A stretch of 64,000 nt of DNA from Campylobacter showae CC57C (GCF_000344295.2 NZ_AOTD01000211.1:1-64000), one strand, 5' to 3'. Positions 43,150 to 52,645 are shown, counted from the stretch's first letter. The notes: generated by a model from the letters alone, not told the origin. Numbers and translations are program-made.

Positions 43150-44117
43150 GAAAATTTATTTTATTTTTTACGGCGATTTTTTGCTTAAATTTGACCGCAA
43201 ATTTAGCGGCGGCACCGCTTGAGATCTCGCAACCGGATAAGGTCATAAAAGCGGGCGCAAACGTGATAAGCTCAAATTTGATAGATGAAATTTTATATCT
43301 GGGTACGGACGGCAGCGAGCTTGATATCTACGACATAAAGGCGGATAAATTTTTAGAACCGATCAAATTTCGCACGGTCAAAACACACTTTAGCGACGAA
43401 GAGCCAGCAAAAATTTTTAGCATCGACCGGCTGGGCGATATGCTTTTGGTTTTAACAGAGATGGACTATAACGAGCGATATTTGTACGTTTTTAAAAAAG
43501 AAAACGATAGCTGGAGCGAGGTTAGCAATATGCACCTAGCCAATAAATCTGCTAAAAAAGCCTTTTTTATAGATGAAAAAACTGCGGTAGTATCGGACTT
43601 TGGCAATGAAATTTACTACATCGATCTAGAGAGCAAAAAAGCGGTCTTTAAACATAAATTTTCCATCGCGCTTTACGTTGATTTTGAGATCAACAAAACC
43701 CGCGATAAAATCGCTATCGGTGCCGAAAGCGGCGTGATTTATATCTACAATCTAAAAACTCGCCAAACCGAACAAACTATAAATTTCTTTAAAGACAATA
43801 TGTATGACATCGACTATAAAAATGACGTCGTAGCCGTGGGTTGCATCGACAAACAAGCGGGTGTTTTTAACGGCTCGGTGAGCTATTTTAAGTCCGATTT
43901 TATCGTTTATGCGACGGGGCTTAGCGACGACGCCAAAACTCTAGCCTACATGAACGGCGAAGAGAGCGATATCCTGGTCTACGACATCGCAAGCAAAACA
44001 AAACTCGCGACCGTAAAAACCGGACAGCAAATTTTAAATGAAATTTACCTCTCCGATAGCGGCAGGCTAATCAGCGTCGCGTACGAAAAAGAGGTTAAAT
44101 TTTGGAGCGTAAAATGA
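43146..44117 (+). CDS. napL: NapL, WD40-like periplasmic protein
   Basis: 323 residues; signal peptide ending L-A-A-A. Repeated beta-propeller blades (A-I-G-A-E-S-G-V-I-Y-I-Y-N-L-K-T, V-A-V-G-C-I-D-K). NapL occurs in epsilonproteobacterial nap operons between napB/F and napD; its precise role is not settled. Four-base overlaps with napF and napD. Confidence 0.85.
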   Translation: MRKFILFFTAIFCLNLTANLAAAPLEISQPDKVIKAGANVISSNLIDEILYLGTDGSELDIYDIKADKFLEPIKFRTVKTHFSDEEPAKIFSIDRLGDMLLVLTEMDYNERYLYVFKKENDSWSEVSNMHLANKSAKKAFFIDEKTAVVSDFGNEIYYIDLESKKAVFKHKFSIALYVDFEINKTRDKIAIGAESGVIYIYNLKTRQTEQTINFFKDNMYDIDYKNDVVAVGCIDKQAGVFNGSVSYFKSDFIVYATGLSDDAKTLAYMNGEESDILVYDIASKTKLATVKTGQQILNEIYLSDSGRLISVAYEKEVKFWSVK

Positions 44118-44461
44118 ACATATCAAGTGCGATAGTATATACCAAAGACGGAAACGAAGCCGCCGAGGTGGCTAAAAGAATCGAGCAAGTAAAAGGCTGC
44201 GAGGTCATCGCCGCGCAAGACGGCAAGATCGTAGTCGTGATGAGCGCGGAAAATTTAGACGGCGAGATAGAGCTCTTTAAGGCGCTAGAGGGCGTAGAGG
44301 GCGTCTCAGGAGCCGCGATGATATACAGCTATCAAGAGGATTTGCAACAAGATATCGAAAGCATTAAAAAAAGCGGTAAGATAAGCGAAATTTTACTTGA
44401 CGAAAACGTCGATGCCAAGGACATCGTATATAACGGCCACGTCGGCGATAGGGTAAAATAA
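44114..44461 (+). CDS. napD: NapD, Tat-leader binding chaperone
   Basis: 115 residues from the ATG in the ATGA overlap with napL. Ferredoxin-like fold: M-N-I-S-S-A-I-V-Y start, I-E-Q-V-K-G-C-E-V, G-K-I-V-V-V-M and V-E-G-V-S-G-A-A-M-I-Y-S-Y. It binds the NapA leader until the cofactor is in. Longer than E. coli NapD by an acidic tail. Last nap gene. Confidence 0.9.
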   Translation: MNISSAIVYTKDGNEAAEVAKRIEQVKGCEVIAAQDGKIVVVMSAENLDGEIELFKALEGVEGVSGAAMIYSYQEDLQQDIESIKKSGKISEILLDENVDAKDIVYNGHVGDRVK

Positions 44462-44530
44462 TTTTTTACCCATTAACTTTATCCTAAATTTGACGATATA
44501 TAATACAGAGTAAAATCTAAAGGATAAAAC

Positions 44531-45166
44531 ATGCAAAGCATCAACGGTTTAAGCCAAAATCCATACATCCCGCAACCTCGCTACGACGTGCAGAACGTCC
44601 AAAACTCGGCAAGCGTAGATCAAAATGAAAATATCAAAAGAATGCAAGAAGCCTATGCAAATATCGACGCAAAACAGCTAACAAATAGCTATTTGTCGCA
44701 TTTTCAAGCTAGGGCTGACTCAAATGCGAGCTCAAATTTCTTGTCTCAGGTTTCGGCCTTTAACGGCTCTGCAAAATTTAACGACATTTTCGGCGCTCAA
44801 AACAAAAGCATAAATTCTCTAAACGATATCTTATCGGGCGTCGATTTTAAATCTATCGGCTACGAGGGCAAGCCTATAACGCAGCTAAGCCAAAGCGAAG
44901 CCAGCGATTTAGTGAGCGAGAATGGATTTTTCGGTATCGCAAACACTGCGGATAGGATTTCAAATTTTATTATTAGCGCCGCAGGAGACGACTTGCAAAA
45001 GCTCGAAGCCGGAAAAGAAGGCATGCTAAGGGGCTTTAAAGAGGCTGAGAAAATTTGGGGTGGTAAACTGCCTGAAATTTCGCAAAAAACGATAGAAAAG
45101 GCGACTCAAGCCGTAGATAAAAGAATAGCCGAACTCGGCGGGAACGTCCTTAGTGGTCAGGCTTAA
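44531..45166 (+). CDS. conserved campylobacter protein, unknown
   Basis: 211 residues, no signal peptide, Asn/Gln/Ser-rich first half (MQSINGLSQNPYIPQP) and a compact helical C-terminal part (I-S-N-F-I-I-S-A-A-G-D-D, then G-M-L-R-G-F-K-E-A-E-K-I-W-G-G-K-L-P). Relatives of the C-terminal part are often named hydrogenase-4 component G in databases, a name I doubt since no hydrogenase genes are near. The end overlaps the next gene by 14 nt. Confidence 0.7.
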   Translation: MQSINGLSQNPYIPQPRYDVQNVQNSASVDQNENIKRMQEAYANIDAKQLTNSYLSHFQARADSNASSNFLSQVSAFNGSAKFNDIFGAQNKSINSLNDILSGVDFKSIGYEGKPITQLSQSEASDLVSENGFFGIANTADRISNFIISAAGDDLQKLEAGKEGMLRGFKEAEKIWGGKLPEISQKTIEKATQAVDKRIAELGGNVLSGQA

Positions 45167-45620
45167 GTTTTTAAATTTAGCCGCCGTTTTGCTGGTTTTT
45201 AGCGGTTGTGCATTTTTTGAGAAAAAACCGCCACCAAAAGTCGTCCAAAAACCCGTTGCGCAAAAACCCGCACCCATTAAAGGCTCTTTACGCGGCGTAA
45301 TATCAAACGTAACCTATGACGGCAGCAGATACTGTTACGATATAAAATCAATCGACGTATCAAACGGCAAACTGCCTAGCGGCAAGTACTGTGCGGATAA
45401 ATTTTACTTTTCTAGCGGAGATACCGTCTATGCAAGCGTTTCAGGCGGACTCGTCACTGAGATGCTACTCATAAAAAGCGGAACGCACCACGTTACGCAT
45501 AAAGGAAATAAAACGCCGAAATTTAAAAGTACAAGTCCTGCAAAAAGCCCACAACAGCAAGAAAGCAACAAAAAAATTCTAATCGAAGTTCCGAAAAGTG
45601 AAAATATCAGCTTTGATTAG
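45153..45620 (+). CDS. small lipoprotein, unknown
   Basis: 155 residues from a GTG at 45153; leader with lipobox F-S-G-C, then a Pro/Lys linker (KKPPPKVVQKPVAQKPAP) and a small beta domain with two Cys (S-R-Y-C-Y-D and K-Y-C-A-D). The linker suggests it reaches across the periplasm from a membrane anchor. The weak start lies inside the preceding gene; terminator downstream. Confidence 0.7.
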   Translation: MVRLKFLNLAAVLLVFSGCAFFEKKPPPKVVQKPVAQKPAPIKGSLRGVISNVTYDGSRYCYDIKSIDVSNGKLPSGKYCADKFYFSSGDTVYASVSGGLVTEMLLIKSGTHHVTHKGNKTPKFKSTSPAKSPQQQESNKKILIEVPKSENISFD

Positions 45621-45683
45621 CCGTTGATTTACCGAAATATTTTATAATTCTCACAAGCAATCAAAGTTAGAACTCCTTTTAAG

Positions 45684-45707
45684 AAGGGGATGTGCGTCCC
45701 CTTTTTT
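45684..45707 (+). terminator. rho-independent terminator
   Basis: Stem AAGGGGA / TCCCCTT, 6-nt loop, then a T-run; 64 bases after the lipoprotein stop. Confidence 0.88.
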
Positions 45708-45924
45708 ATCTTTTTATCTCGCGAAAATCCTTGAAATTAAGCTTTCATATTTAAGCTTTGTTGGTAGTATTCTTATTTTAATAATATTAAGTATCAAAAA
45801 TAGCCTTGTAATAGCTTGATATATTCGTGTTTTATGATTATTTATGTTAAATTTTTGCATTAAGCTTACCACGACCGATTTTGTGCTAAAATTATGCCTA
45901 TAAAACTTTTATAAAGGAGAACTT
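45708..45924. promoter_or_regulatory. upstream region of the first MOMP porin
   Basis: 217 AT-rich bases with no gene. TAAAAT in GTGCTAAAATTATG (about 45881-45894) is a likely extended -10 box; AAAGGAGA sits before the porin ATG. Confidence 0.5.
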
Positions 45925-47112
45925 ATGAAACTCGCTAAAATTTCTTTAGCTGCTTTGGTTGCGCTAGGCGCTTTCTCTACTTTAAATGCTACTCCACTTG
46001 AAGAAGCTATTAAAGATGTAGATTTTTCAGGATTTGCAAGATATAGATATACTCACAATAAAGTCCGCTGGAATGGTATGCCAGGCGCATTCAATAAAAA
46101 TAATGCAAATCATAACTTCAGATTCGTAGGTACTTTTAAGGCTGCTCTTGACGATAACTTCTTTGGTGTTTTGGGTCTAAGATATGCAGCAAATGACGGT
46201 TCTGGATTTAATGGCGATACCACCAATACTACAAGCTCATTTGGTGTAAGAGAATTTTATCTTGGCTACAATATAAACAATACTACAATAACAGCTGGCA
46301 AGCAATTTGTTAAAACATATTTTGACGATGATTTGGTAGGAACTGGTTTAAGAGTACAAAACACTGATATATCAGGTCTTACTTTGGTTGGTGTTGCTTT
46401 TGACGCACTTGAAACAGATAGCATTGACTATGACGGTCGACTACTATCAGGCCTAGCAGGGTCAAAAAGCCTTAACTACTATGGCGTGGGTGCAATGGGA
46501 AGCTATGATCCTGTAAACTTTAAAGCTTGGTGGGCATATCTTGAGGATACCGCAAATTTATTTGCAGCTGATGCGGCTTTGAAATTTGACCTAGATGCAG
46601 TAAAACTAGGCTTACAAGCACAATATGTTCACAATGAGTCAGACGACAATAACTTTGGTGATGCAAATTTCTTTGCAGCTAAAGGTGATGTAGGATTTGC
46701 CGGAGTCGGTTTAAATGCAGGTTATATCTACTATAAGGCTAAAGACGATAAAACATCTTTCGTAACTGTTGAAGATAACGGCAAACTAATCAACCCAGGC
46801 AAACTACTTAACTCGGTCATGAACGGTAGCGCTCAATACTATAATAACATTAAAGACAAAAACGACTATTGGTTTGTCGGAGCGTCATATAAATTTAACG
46901 AGTTTGGCTTGTATGCTAACTATATAGACGGTAAGGGCTATAGCTATAGATATAATAAGAGAGTTGATAGAGACGAGTGGAACGTCGGCGGTAGCTATGC
47001 TTACAGCAAAAAACTTAATTTCTCTACATTCTATGCAGCAGCTAAAGAAAAAGACGGAGATCATAAAAATAAACACGACCGCATAAGATTTGAAGCCAAA
47101 TACAGCTTCTAA
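45925..47112 (+). CDS. porA: major outer membrane protein (MOMP-type porin), copy 1
   Basis: 395 residues; signal peptide M-K-L-A-K-I-S-L-A-A-L-V ending L-N-A-T. The mature start T-P-L-E-E-A-I-K-x-V-D is the classic Campylobacter MOMP N-terminus. Alternating strands to the terminal Phe (FEAKYSF). Forms a trimeric cation-preferring pore. Shares the N-terminal ~15% and many strand segments (A-A-L-D-D-N-F-F-G-V-L, V-R-E-F-Y-L-G-Y-N) with the copy at 47939. Codon use is less GC-rich than the core genes, as expected of a highly expressed porin. Confidence 0.92.
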   Translation: MKLAKISLAALVALGAFSTLNATPLEEAIKDVDFSGFARYRYTHNKVRWNGMPGAFNKNNANHNFRFVGTFKAALDDNFFGVLGLRYAANDGSGFNGDTTNTTSSFGVREFYLGYNINNTTITAGKQFVKTYFDDDLVGTGLRVQNTDISGLTLVGVAFDALETDSIDYDGRLLSGLAGSKSLNYYGVGAMGSYDPVNFKAWWAYLEDTANLFAADAALKFDLDAVKLGLQAQYVHNESDDNNFGDANFFAAKGDVGFAGVGLNAGYIYYKAKDDKTSFVTVEDNGKLINPGKLLNSVMNGSAQYYNNIKDKNDYWFVGASYKFNEFGLYANYIDGKGYSYRYNKRVDRDEWNVGGSYAYSKKLNFSTFYAAAKEKDGDHKNKHDRIRFEAKYSF

Positions 47113-47136
47113 TCAAAAAAGCTAGTTTTATGCTAT

Positions 47137-47172
47137 AATCCCAAGCAAATTTCCATTTGCTTGGGATTTTTA
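47137..47172 (+). terminator. strong terminator of porin copy 1
   Basis: Fourteen-base-pair stem AATCCCAAGCAAAT / ATTTGCTTGGGATT with a TTCC loop and a T-run. TGCTATAAT (47131-47139), an extended -10 box, overlaps its left foot, so the cytochrome gene promoter may sit inside it. Confidence 0.9.
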
Positions 47173-47193
47173 AATTTATCAAAAAGGTTTTTT

Positions 47194-47757
47194 ATGAAAT
47201 TTGTGCGTTTTTCGCTTTTAGCGTGTCTTTTTACTTTTTCTTTAAATGCTGCTGATGAGCCGAGCTACATATTTGAGGCAAAAGGCGAATTTGCAAAAGA
47301 GCTAAAAAGCTTGGTAGAAAAATATTCTAAAGACGAAAATATAAGTATAAATGTTTATGAAAAAGCACCCGAGACTGATAGCGGCGGCAAGTTTTTAAAT
47401 ATCGGCGTAGACGGTAAAAGAAAATATAGTGTAGAAAGGGGTCGCGAGCTATATGCTAAAAATTGCGCCTCTTGTCATGGTGAAGATGGAAACAAAAGGG
47501 CCTATGGTGCATCTGAGAAGTTAACCAAGATAAGCGCAGAGAATATAGAGGCCGCTTTTTCTGGCTATTTAAATGATCCTGAATACGGCGGAAATATGAG
47601 AAATCTAATGAAAACCGTTGCAGCAAAAACTACATATAAAGATCTAGGAGCTATCATTGCCTTCTTAAAAGGTAAAGATGCTTTATTGTACAAAGATGGT
47701 GTCCAGGAAAATACCGACGTTTCCACTACGCCCACACAGGGAAGCTACCTAAAATAA
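47194..47757 (+). CDS. periplasmic monoheme cytochrome c
   Basis: 187 residues from the ATG at 47194. Signal peptide to L-N-A-A-D. Heme site C-A-S-C-H in E-L-Y-A-K-N-C-A-S-C-H-G, and a distal Met from G-N-M-R-N or L-M-K-T. A ~65-residue N-terminal extension precedes the class I cytochrome fold. Donor and acceptor unknown. Sits between the two porin genes with its own signals on both sides. Confidence 0.85.
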   Translation: MKFVRFSLLACLFTFSLNAADEPSYIFEAKGEFAKELKSLVEKYSKDENISINVYEKAPETDSGGKFLNIGVDGKRKYSVERGRELYAKNCASCHGEDGNKRAYGASEKLTKISAENIEAAFSGYLNDPEYGGNMRNLMKTVAAKTTYKDLGAIIAFLKGKDALLYKDGVQENTDVSTTPTQGSYLK

Positions 47758-47765
47758 TCAAATTT

Positions 47766-47789
47766 ACCGAGTTAAATTTAACTCGGTAT
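47766..47789. repeat. 24-bp perfect palindrome after the cytochrome gene
   Basis: Twelve-base arm TACCGAGTTAAA mirrored exactly, starting nine bases after the cytochrome stop. No T-run; could form a cruciform, a weak terminator or an operator. Confidence 0.55.
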
Positions 47790-47938
47790 CCCCAAATTGC
47801 ACTATAAAATTTAATTCATATAGTATATTTTAGTAAACACTCGGTAATAATTCATCTGAAATTATATATTTTTAAGCTTATCAAAGGTTATATTATGCTA
47901 CTATTCTCACATATTTAATCTTTCTTAAGGAGAAAATA

Positions 47939-49129
47939 ATGAAAATTGCTAAAATTTCATTGGCAACTTTGGTTGCACTAGGTGCTTTTTCAACTGTAGC
48001 GAGCGCTACACCGCTTGAAGAAGCTATTAAAAATGTAGATCTATCAGGATATGCTAGATATAGATATAATAATATTGCTGTCAAAGATAGTGCTGGGCAA
48101 AAAGACAATACTGTTGCACATCATCAATTTAAATCAGAATTTTCTTTTAAAGCTGCTTTAGATGATAATTTCTTTGGTGTTTTAACACTTAGATATAATT
48201 CCAACGACAGCTCTGCTTTTAATGCAGATGGACGCAGCGATAGAACAGATACAACAAGTCCATTTAACGTAAAAGAATTTTACCTTGGATATAACGTAGG
48301 TAACACTACAATAACTGCAGGCAAGCAAACCATAGGTTCATTCTTTACTGATGATGCTGTAGGCACTGGCGTCAGAGTTGAAAATAGAGATATTACAGGC
48401 TTGACTCTAACTGCATTTGCTTTTGATGCATTAGAAAATAATGGCGAGAGCGATGGCGCTATTTACACTAATGTCCCTGGTATCTTTAATAACAACCTAT
48501 ATGCGGTAGCCGCTATCGGCTCTTATGATCCGGTAAGCTTCCAACTATGGTATGCATCTTTGGTTGATTCCGTTAACCTCATCATAGGTGACGTAAACTT
48601 TAGTCTTAATGTTACTGATGATGTAAATGTCGGTGCTCAAGTTCAATATGCACATGCTGATATAGACAATAATGTTGGCGTTAACTTTAAAGATACGGAT
48701 TTCTATGCAGGTGAACTTGGTACAAAAGTATTTGGCGCTGATGTAGCTGCCGGTTATATAGGCTACAAGGTTCACGACAAAGCTAAAGGTTTTGTAAGCC
48801 TAGAGGATCAAGGTTCATTTATAGATGTAGGCGAGATAAAATCTGCTCTTGACTATACTGCTCTTGAGGGTAAAGCAAACTTCTGGTTCTTAAAGGCAGG
48901 ATACACTTTTGCTGAGAAATTTAGAGTGGGCGGCGATTACTCTAACGGTAAAGTTAAGCTTGCTTCAGGCGATAAAGAGAAATATCAAGAGTATGTAGCA
49001 AGACTAACTTACGACTACAGTGCTAAACTTCAGTTCTCAAGCTTCTATGCGTATGAGATCAACAAACACCAAGATGACTCAAAAGATAAAACTAAACAGC
49101 TAAGATTCCAAGCTAAATACACATTCTAA
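47939..49129 (+). CDS. major outer membrane protein (MOMP-type porin), copy 2
   Basis: 396 residues, signal peptide M-K-I-A-K-I-S-L-A-T-L-V to A-S-A, then T-P-L-E-E-A-I-K-N-V-D. Same strand plan as copy 1 but with different loops (for example R-S-D-R-T-D-T-T in place of N-G-D-T-T-N-T-T), ending F-Q-A-K-Y-T-F. The two arose by duplication and have diverged mainly in surface loops, consistent with immune or phage selection. Clear ribosome site AAGGAG. Confidence 0.92.
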   Translation: MKIAKISLATLVALGAFSTVASATPLEEAIKNVDLSGYARYRYNNIAVKDSAGQKDNTVAHHQFKSEFSFKAALDDNFFGVLTLRYNSNDSSAFNADGRSDRTDTTSPFNVKEFYLGYNVGNTTITAGKQTIGSFFTDDAVGTGVRVENRDITGLTLTAFAFDALENNGESDGAIYTNVPGIFNNNLYAVAAIGSYDPVSFQLWYASLVDSVNLIIGDVNFSLNVTDDVNVGAQVQYAHADIDNNVGVNFKDTDFYAGELGTKVFGADVAAGYIGYKVHDKAKGFVSLEDQGSFIDVGEIKSALDYTALEGKANFWFLKAGYTFAEKFRVGGDYSNGKVKLASGDKEKYQEYVARLTYDYSAKLQFSSFYAYEINKHQDDSKDKTKQLRFQAKYTF

Positions 49130-49134
49130 TTTTA

Positions 49135-49170
49135 AATATCTCGGGTTTATCCCGAGATATTCTTCTTTTT
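49135..49170 (+). terminator. terminator of porin copy 2
   Basis: Stem AATATCTCGGG / CCCGAGATATT with a 5-nt loop and a T-rich tail. Confidence 0.9.
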
Positions 49171-49377
49171 CTCTATTTAAAGTTTATTTTTTGAGTACGC
49201 TCTTTAATACCTCGATAAAGCAGTTAAATCACCACTTTAGAATCTAAATTTGAATTAGTTTTCGGAGTATTGGGTTTCTGCTTATTTTGAAAATGTTAAA
49301 GATAACTAAGTTGATATTTTGTAGAAATTAAAATTTAAAAGAAAAAAGAATAGAGAAAGGGGCTTGCGCCCCAAAAA

Positions 49378-49815
49378 TTAAGCCAAAGTAGCCTTTAGCA
49401 TCCAGATAGCTTTTTCATATTTTGCGATTTGATCTTGCGCCATAGTTACAGTCGTGCTGTCTTTTGCTTCTTCAGCGACTTCTTCTAGCTTTTTAAATTC
49501 GCCCAGCAAGTGCTCGTACTCAGCCAAAACGCCTTTTAAAACCTCGGTCGGAGTGTAGCTATCTTTGTTATCTGTTTTTGGATGAGCTAGCTTGTTTAGC
49601 TTTTCTATTTTGGTGATAGCTCTACCGCCTAGTTGTATAGCACGCTCAGCGACGTCGTCGAATATCTCCGCCATATCTTCATAAGCTTTTTCGGTGTATT
49701 CGTGAACGCTAAAGAACTGAATGCCTTTTACATACCAGTGATAGTCGTGAAATTTAACGAATAACGCATGAGCGTCGGCCTGAATCTGATTTAACTGGGT
49801 AACAACTTTTGACAT
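49378..49815 (-). CDS. dps: Dps ferritin-like iron-storage and DNA-protection protein
   Basis: 145 residues from the ATG at 49815 with AAAGGAGAC upstream. Ferroxidase-site residues as in NapA/Dps: F-H-D-Y-H-W-Y-V-K-G (first His) and H-E-Y-T-E-K-A-Y-E-D-M-A-E-I-F-D-D-V-A-E-R (second His, Asp, Glu). Twelve-mers oxidise Fe(II) with peroxide. Monocistronic. Iron and oxidative control is usual for the family. Confidence 0.94.
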   Translation of the reverse strand: MSKVVTQLNQIQADAHALFVKFHDYHWYVKGIQFFSVHEYTEKAYEDMAEIFDDVAERAIQLGGRAITKIEKLNKLAHPKTDNKDSYTPTEVLKGVLAEYEHLLGEFKKLEEVAEEAKDSTTVTMAQDQIAKYEKAIWMLKATLA

Positions 49816-49845
49816 TTTGTCTCCTTTGATTTGATTTATGATGAA

Positions 49846-49851
49846 ATTATA
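49846..49851 (-). promoter_or_regulatory. extended -10 box of dps
   Basis: TGCTATAAT on the minus strand (TATAAT at 49846-49851), 31 bases before the dps start codon. Confidence 0.6.
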
Positions 49852-50588
49852 GCATATAAAACTTAAAGAAAAATAATTTGCAAATAACAAAAATTATTAT
49901 TTGTGAGTAAATTTTGGAATTTGCTTATACTGTTTTGCTGGATATAGACAAGCATTGCTATCCGGTATAAAAAACAAGTTTAACTTTTGATCAGGCAAAA
50001 TTAATTCTTCTGAGAATTCATACATTAAATTTAGAGTATGTAAGAATGTAAATTTTGTAACTAGATAGCGCGGGTTTGAAAATCATAAGATGATACATGA
50101 CGAAAGCCTAAATTTGCTTACAATTGCGTTTGTTGAATGCCATTTTGATAAGTAAAATTTTAGAATTTTACAGACAAATTCGACTAACTATTGGTTTGTG
50201 TTAAAGCTGTCTCTCTGATATGCTTGCTGGCGTAGGTAAGCAGGCAAGGTAAAATTATTGCAAAACAAGCCAGTTTGCTAGCCTTAGAAAGTGCTAAAAA
50301 GTTGCATAATGTTACGCAAATTTTATAGTTAGAGTCGTTGCAGCACTGTAAATAAAAGCAAATAAAAAAGTCGTGTCGCGAGGCGGCTTATTACTTTGTT
50401 CGCCAACACTGACGGATACGCATTAAATTTCCGCCTCAAATTTGCTAAAACAAAACTGTGCAAATTTAAATCCAAAATTGCTAGCGATACTGCAAACACA
50501 ATCTTGTAGGCTAAAAATTTACGTGAGCTAACGTTGTAATTTTACAAAGCAAAATTCGCGTCAAATTTGCACTCTCTAGAGCCGCACT
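49852..50588. other. 737-base gap with no gene
   Basis: No coding frame with a start and ribosome site. A perfect inverted repeat TAAAATT-ttag-AATTTTA lies at about 50154-50171. The rest looks like decayed or regulatory DNA. Confidence 0.45.
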
Positions 50589-51825
50589 TTAGTCTTGCTT
50601 GCCCGCCGTTAGCATCGTCTTTAGTATGCGTTTGCCGACCTCGACGCCTGGCTGATCGTAAGTGTTTATGCCTAGCATTATGCCCGTAGCTGACGTGAGA
50701 AGCTCAAAATAATAAATCAAAAATCCCGCGCTCGCCTCGTCTAACCGCTCAAGCTCGATGACGTCTACGCTGATGCCTTCTTGCACGAGCGCATGCATGG
50801 TGGCGCTACACTGGGCGTTGATTAGCTCGCCCAAATTTAGCCCGTTTACGAAGTCGCAGCCCTCAAGGCCGTTTAGGCTAATGCTCGGTATCGCAGTGTT
50901 TGCTCCTGCGGCCGCCACCTTGATGAAGCTTACCGTTTTATCCTTCACGCCGTCCATGATGAGCTGCAAAAAGCTGTGCTGATCGCGCGATCCGATGAGT
51001 CCGACGGGCGTGAGTCCGTAGCGTTTGTAGCCCTTTTTCTTACCCAGGCTCTCCGCCCATAGCTGCACGTACCAGTCGTTAAACTCCAAAAATCTATCGC
51101 CGTAGCTAAATATCACGTTGATCTTGGCGTTTTTATGCGTCGCGTAGTGGTAGGCTTTTTGTAGCAGCGTATCGTCGCCGTCTTCTAAAAAACGCTTTTT
51201 ACACGCCCGCGCACCCTCTAGCAGCGCCGCCGCGTCGTATCCGCATAGCATTAGCGGTACCAGACCGATCGCGCTAAGCACGCTAAATCTGCCGCCGACG
51301 TTTTTAGGGATATTAAAAAATTTGATGCCGTTTTGCTTGGCGTAGGCTTCTAGCGGCGAGGCGGGGTCTGTTATGACGATAAAATTTGTACTCAAATTTG
51401 AGGGGTTAAAGGGCTCCCAAAATGCACTTAAACAGAGTAATCGTCTCGATCGTGGTGCCTGATTTTGATGAGATGATAAAAAGCGTTTCGTCAAATTTGA
51501 TGCTTTCGCAAACTTGCTCGAAGCTAAAGGCGTCGACGTTATCGAGAAAATAAAGCTCACGCTCGCGGTTCCTTTTAGCGCCAGATAACATCGTTTTTAG
51601 CGCCTTGACGCCCAGACTGCTACCGCCGATGCCTACTAGCACGACGCTTTTTACGTGTGCGAGCGTCGTTTCAAATTCGGCGATTTCGCTTAGTAAATTT
51701 GCGCCGATTTCGGGCAAATGATAGTAGCCGATCTCGCCGCCTTTTAGCTCGTCGTTCATGCGTTTGGCGTAGGAGCCGATTGCGCTTAGCGGCGTTTTTT
51801 CGAAAAATAGCTCATTTTTTAGCAT
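50589..51825 (-). pseudogene. pgi: glucose-6-phosphate isomerase, split by a +1 frameshift
   Basis: Two overlapping frames make one ~411-residue phosphoglucose isomerase, the short campylobacter-type length. The first (from 51825) has V-L-V-G-I-G-G-S-S-L-G and I-S-S-K-S-G-T-T-I-E-T and stops at 51406. The second carries P-F-N-P-S-N-L-S-T-N-F-I-V, the active-site loops N-V-G-G-R-F-S, G-S-R-D-Q-H-S and Y-D-Q-P-G-V-E-V-G-K. The change occurs at GGA-GCC-CTT-TAA-C: one base must be skipped. That junction looks like the prfB programmed-frameshift site (see findings). Otherwise a disrupted gene or a read error. Overlaps galU by 14 nt. Confidence 0.85.
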
Positions 51826-52645
51826 TTTTGCCTAGCTCGTAGAAGAAATTGGTCGCCTGCACGAAGCCATCGACGCTACCGCAGTCAAAGCGTTTACCTT
51901 TAAATTTATACGCCAGCACCATGCCGTCTTTGGCTTGCTCTTTTAGTGCGTCGGTGATTTGCACTTCGCCGTTCTTGCCGGGCTTGGTGCGCTCTAGGAT
52001 CGTGAAAATATCAGGCGTCAGGATGTAGCGGCCGATGACGGCTAGGTTGCTCGGAGCTTCTTTTGGGTCCGGTTTTTCGACCATGTCGCTAACCATGAGC
52101 AAATCATCCTCGATCGCGCGGCCCGTGACGATGCCGTAGTTTTTGCTCTGCTCGATCGGCACTTCCATTACGGCAACGATGCTGCAGCGGTATTTTTCGT
52201 AAATTTTTACCATTTGAGATAGCACGCCTTCGCCCTCTTCGTTGATGCAGAGGTCATCAGCTAGCACTACGCCAAATGGTTCGTCTCGCACGAGGACTTT
52301 GCCCGTGTGGATGGCGTTGCCTAGGCCTCTCATGCTCTCTTGGCGAGTGAATGAAAACGTGCAGCGCGCCATCAGCTCGCGGATATCGACGAGTAGGTGC
52401 TCTTTGTTCGTGCCCGAGATTTGATGCTCTAGCTCGTAGCTGATATCAAAATAATCCTCCAGCGCGCGTTTGCCGCGACCTGTGATGAATGCCATATTTT
52501 TCATGCCGGCCTCCAGCGCCTCGTCCACGCCGTAGTGAATGAGCGGCTTTGTGAGGATCGGCAGCATCTCTTTTGGTAGCGATTTGGTTGCAGGCAAAAA
52601 TCTCGTGCCGTAGCCCGCAGCCGGAAATAAACAAGTCTGTATCAT
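51812..52645 (-). CDS. galU: UTP-glucose-1-phosphate uridylyltransferase
   Basis: 277 residues. Nucleotide-binding start F-P-A-A-G-Y-G-T-R-F-L-P-A-T-K-S, then I-H-Y-G-V-D-E-A, G-L-G-N-A-I-H, V-V-L-A-D-D-L and E-K-P. Makes UDP-glucose for lipooligosaccharide and capsule. Upstream of and overlapping pgi, so the two enzymes of hexose-phosphate flow form one unit. Confidence 0.95.
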   Translation of the reverse strand: MIQTCLFPAAGYGTRFLPATKSLPKEMLPILTKPLIHYGVDEALEAGMKNMAFITGRGKRALEDYFDISYELEHQISGTNKEHLLVDIRELMARCTFSFTRQESMRGLGNAIHTGKVLVRDEPFGVVLADDLCINEEGEGVLSQMVKIYEKYRCSIVAVMEVPIEQSKNYGIVTGRAIEDDLLMVSDMVEKPDPKEAPSNLAVIGRYILTPDIFTILERTKPGKNGEVQITDALKEQAKDGMVLAYKFKGKRFDCGSVDGFVQATNFFYELGKNAKK

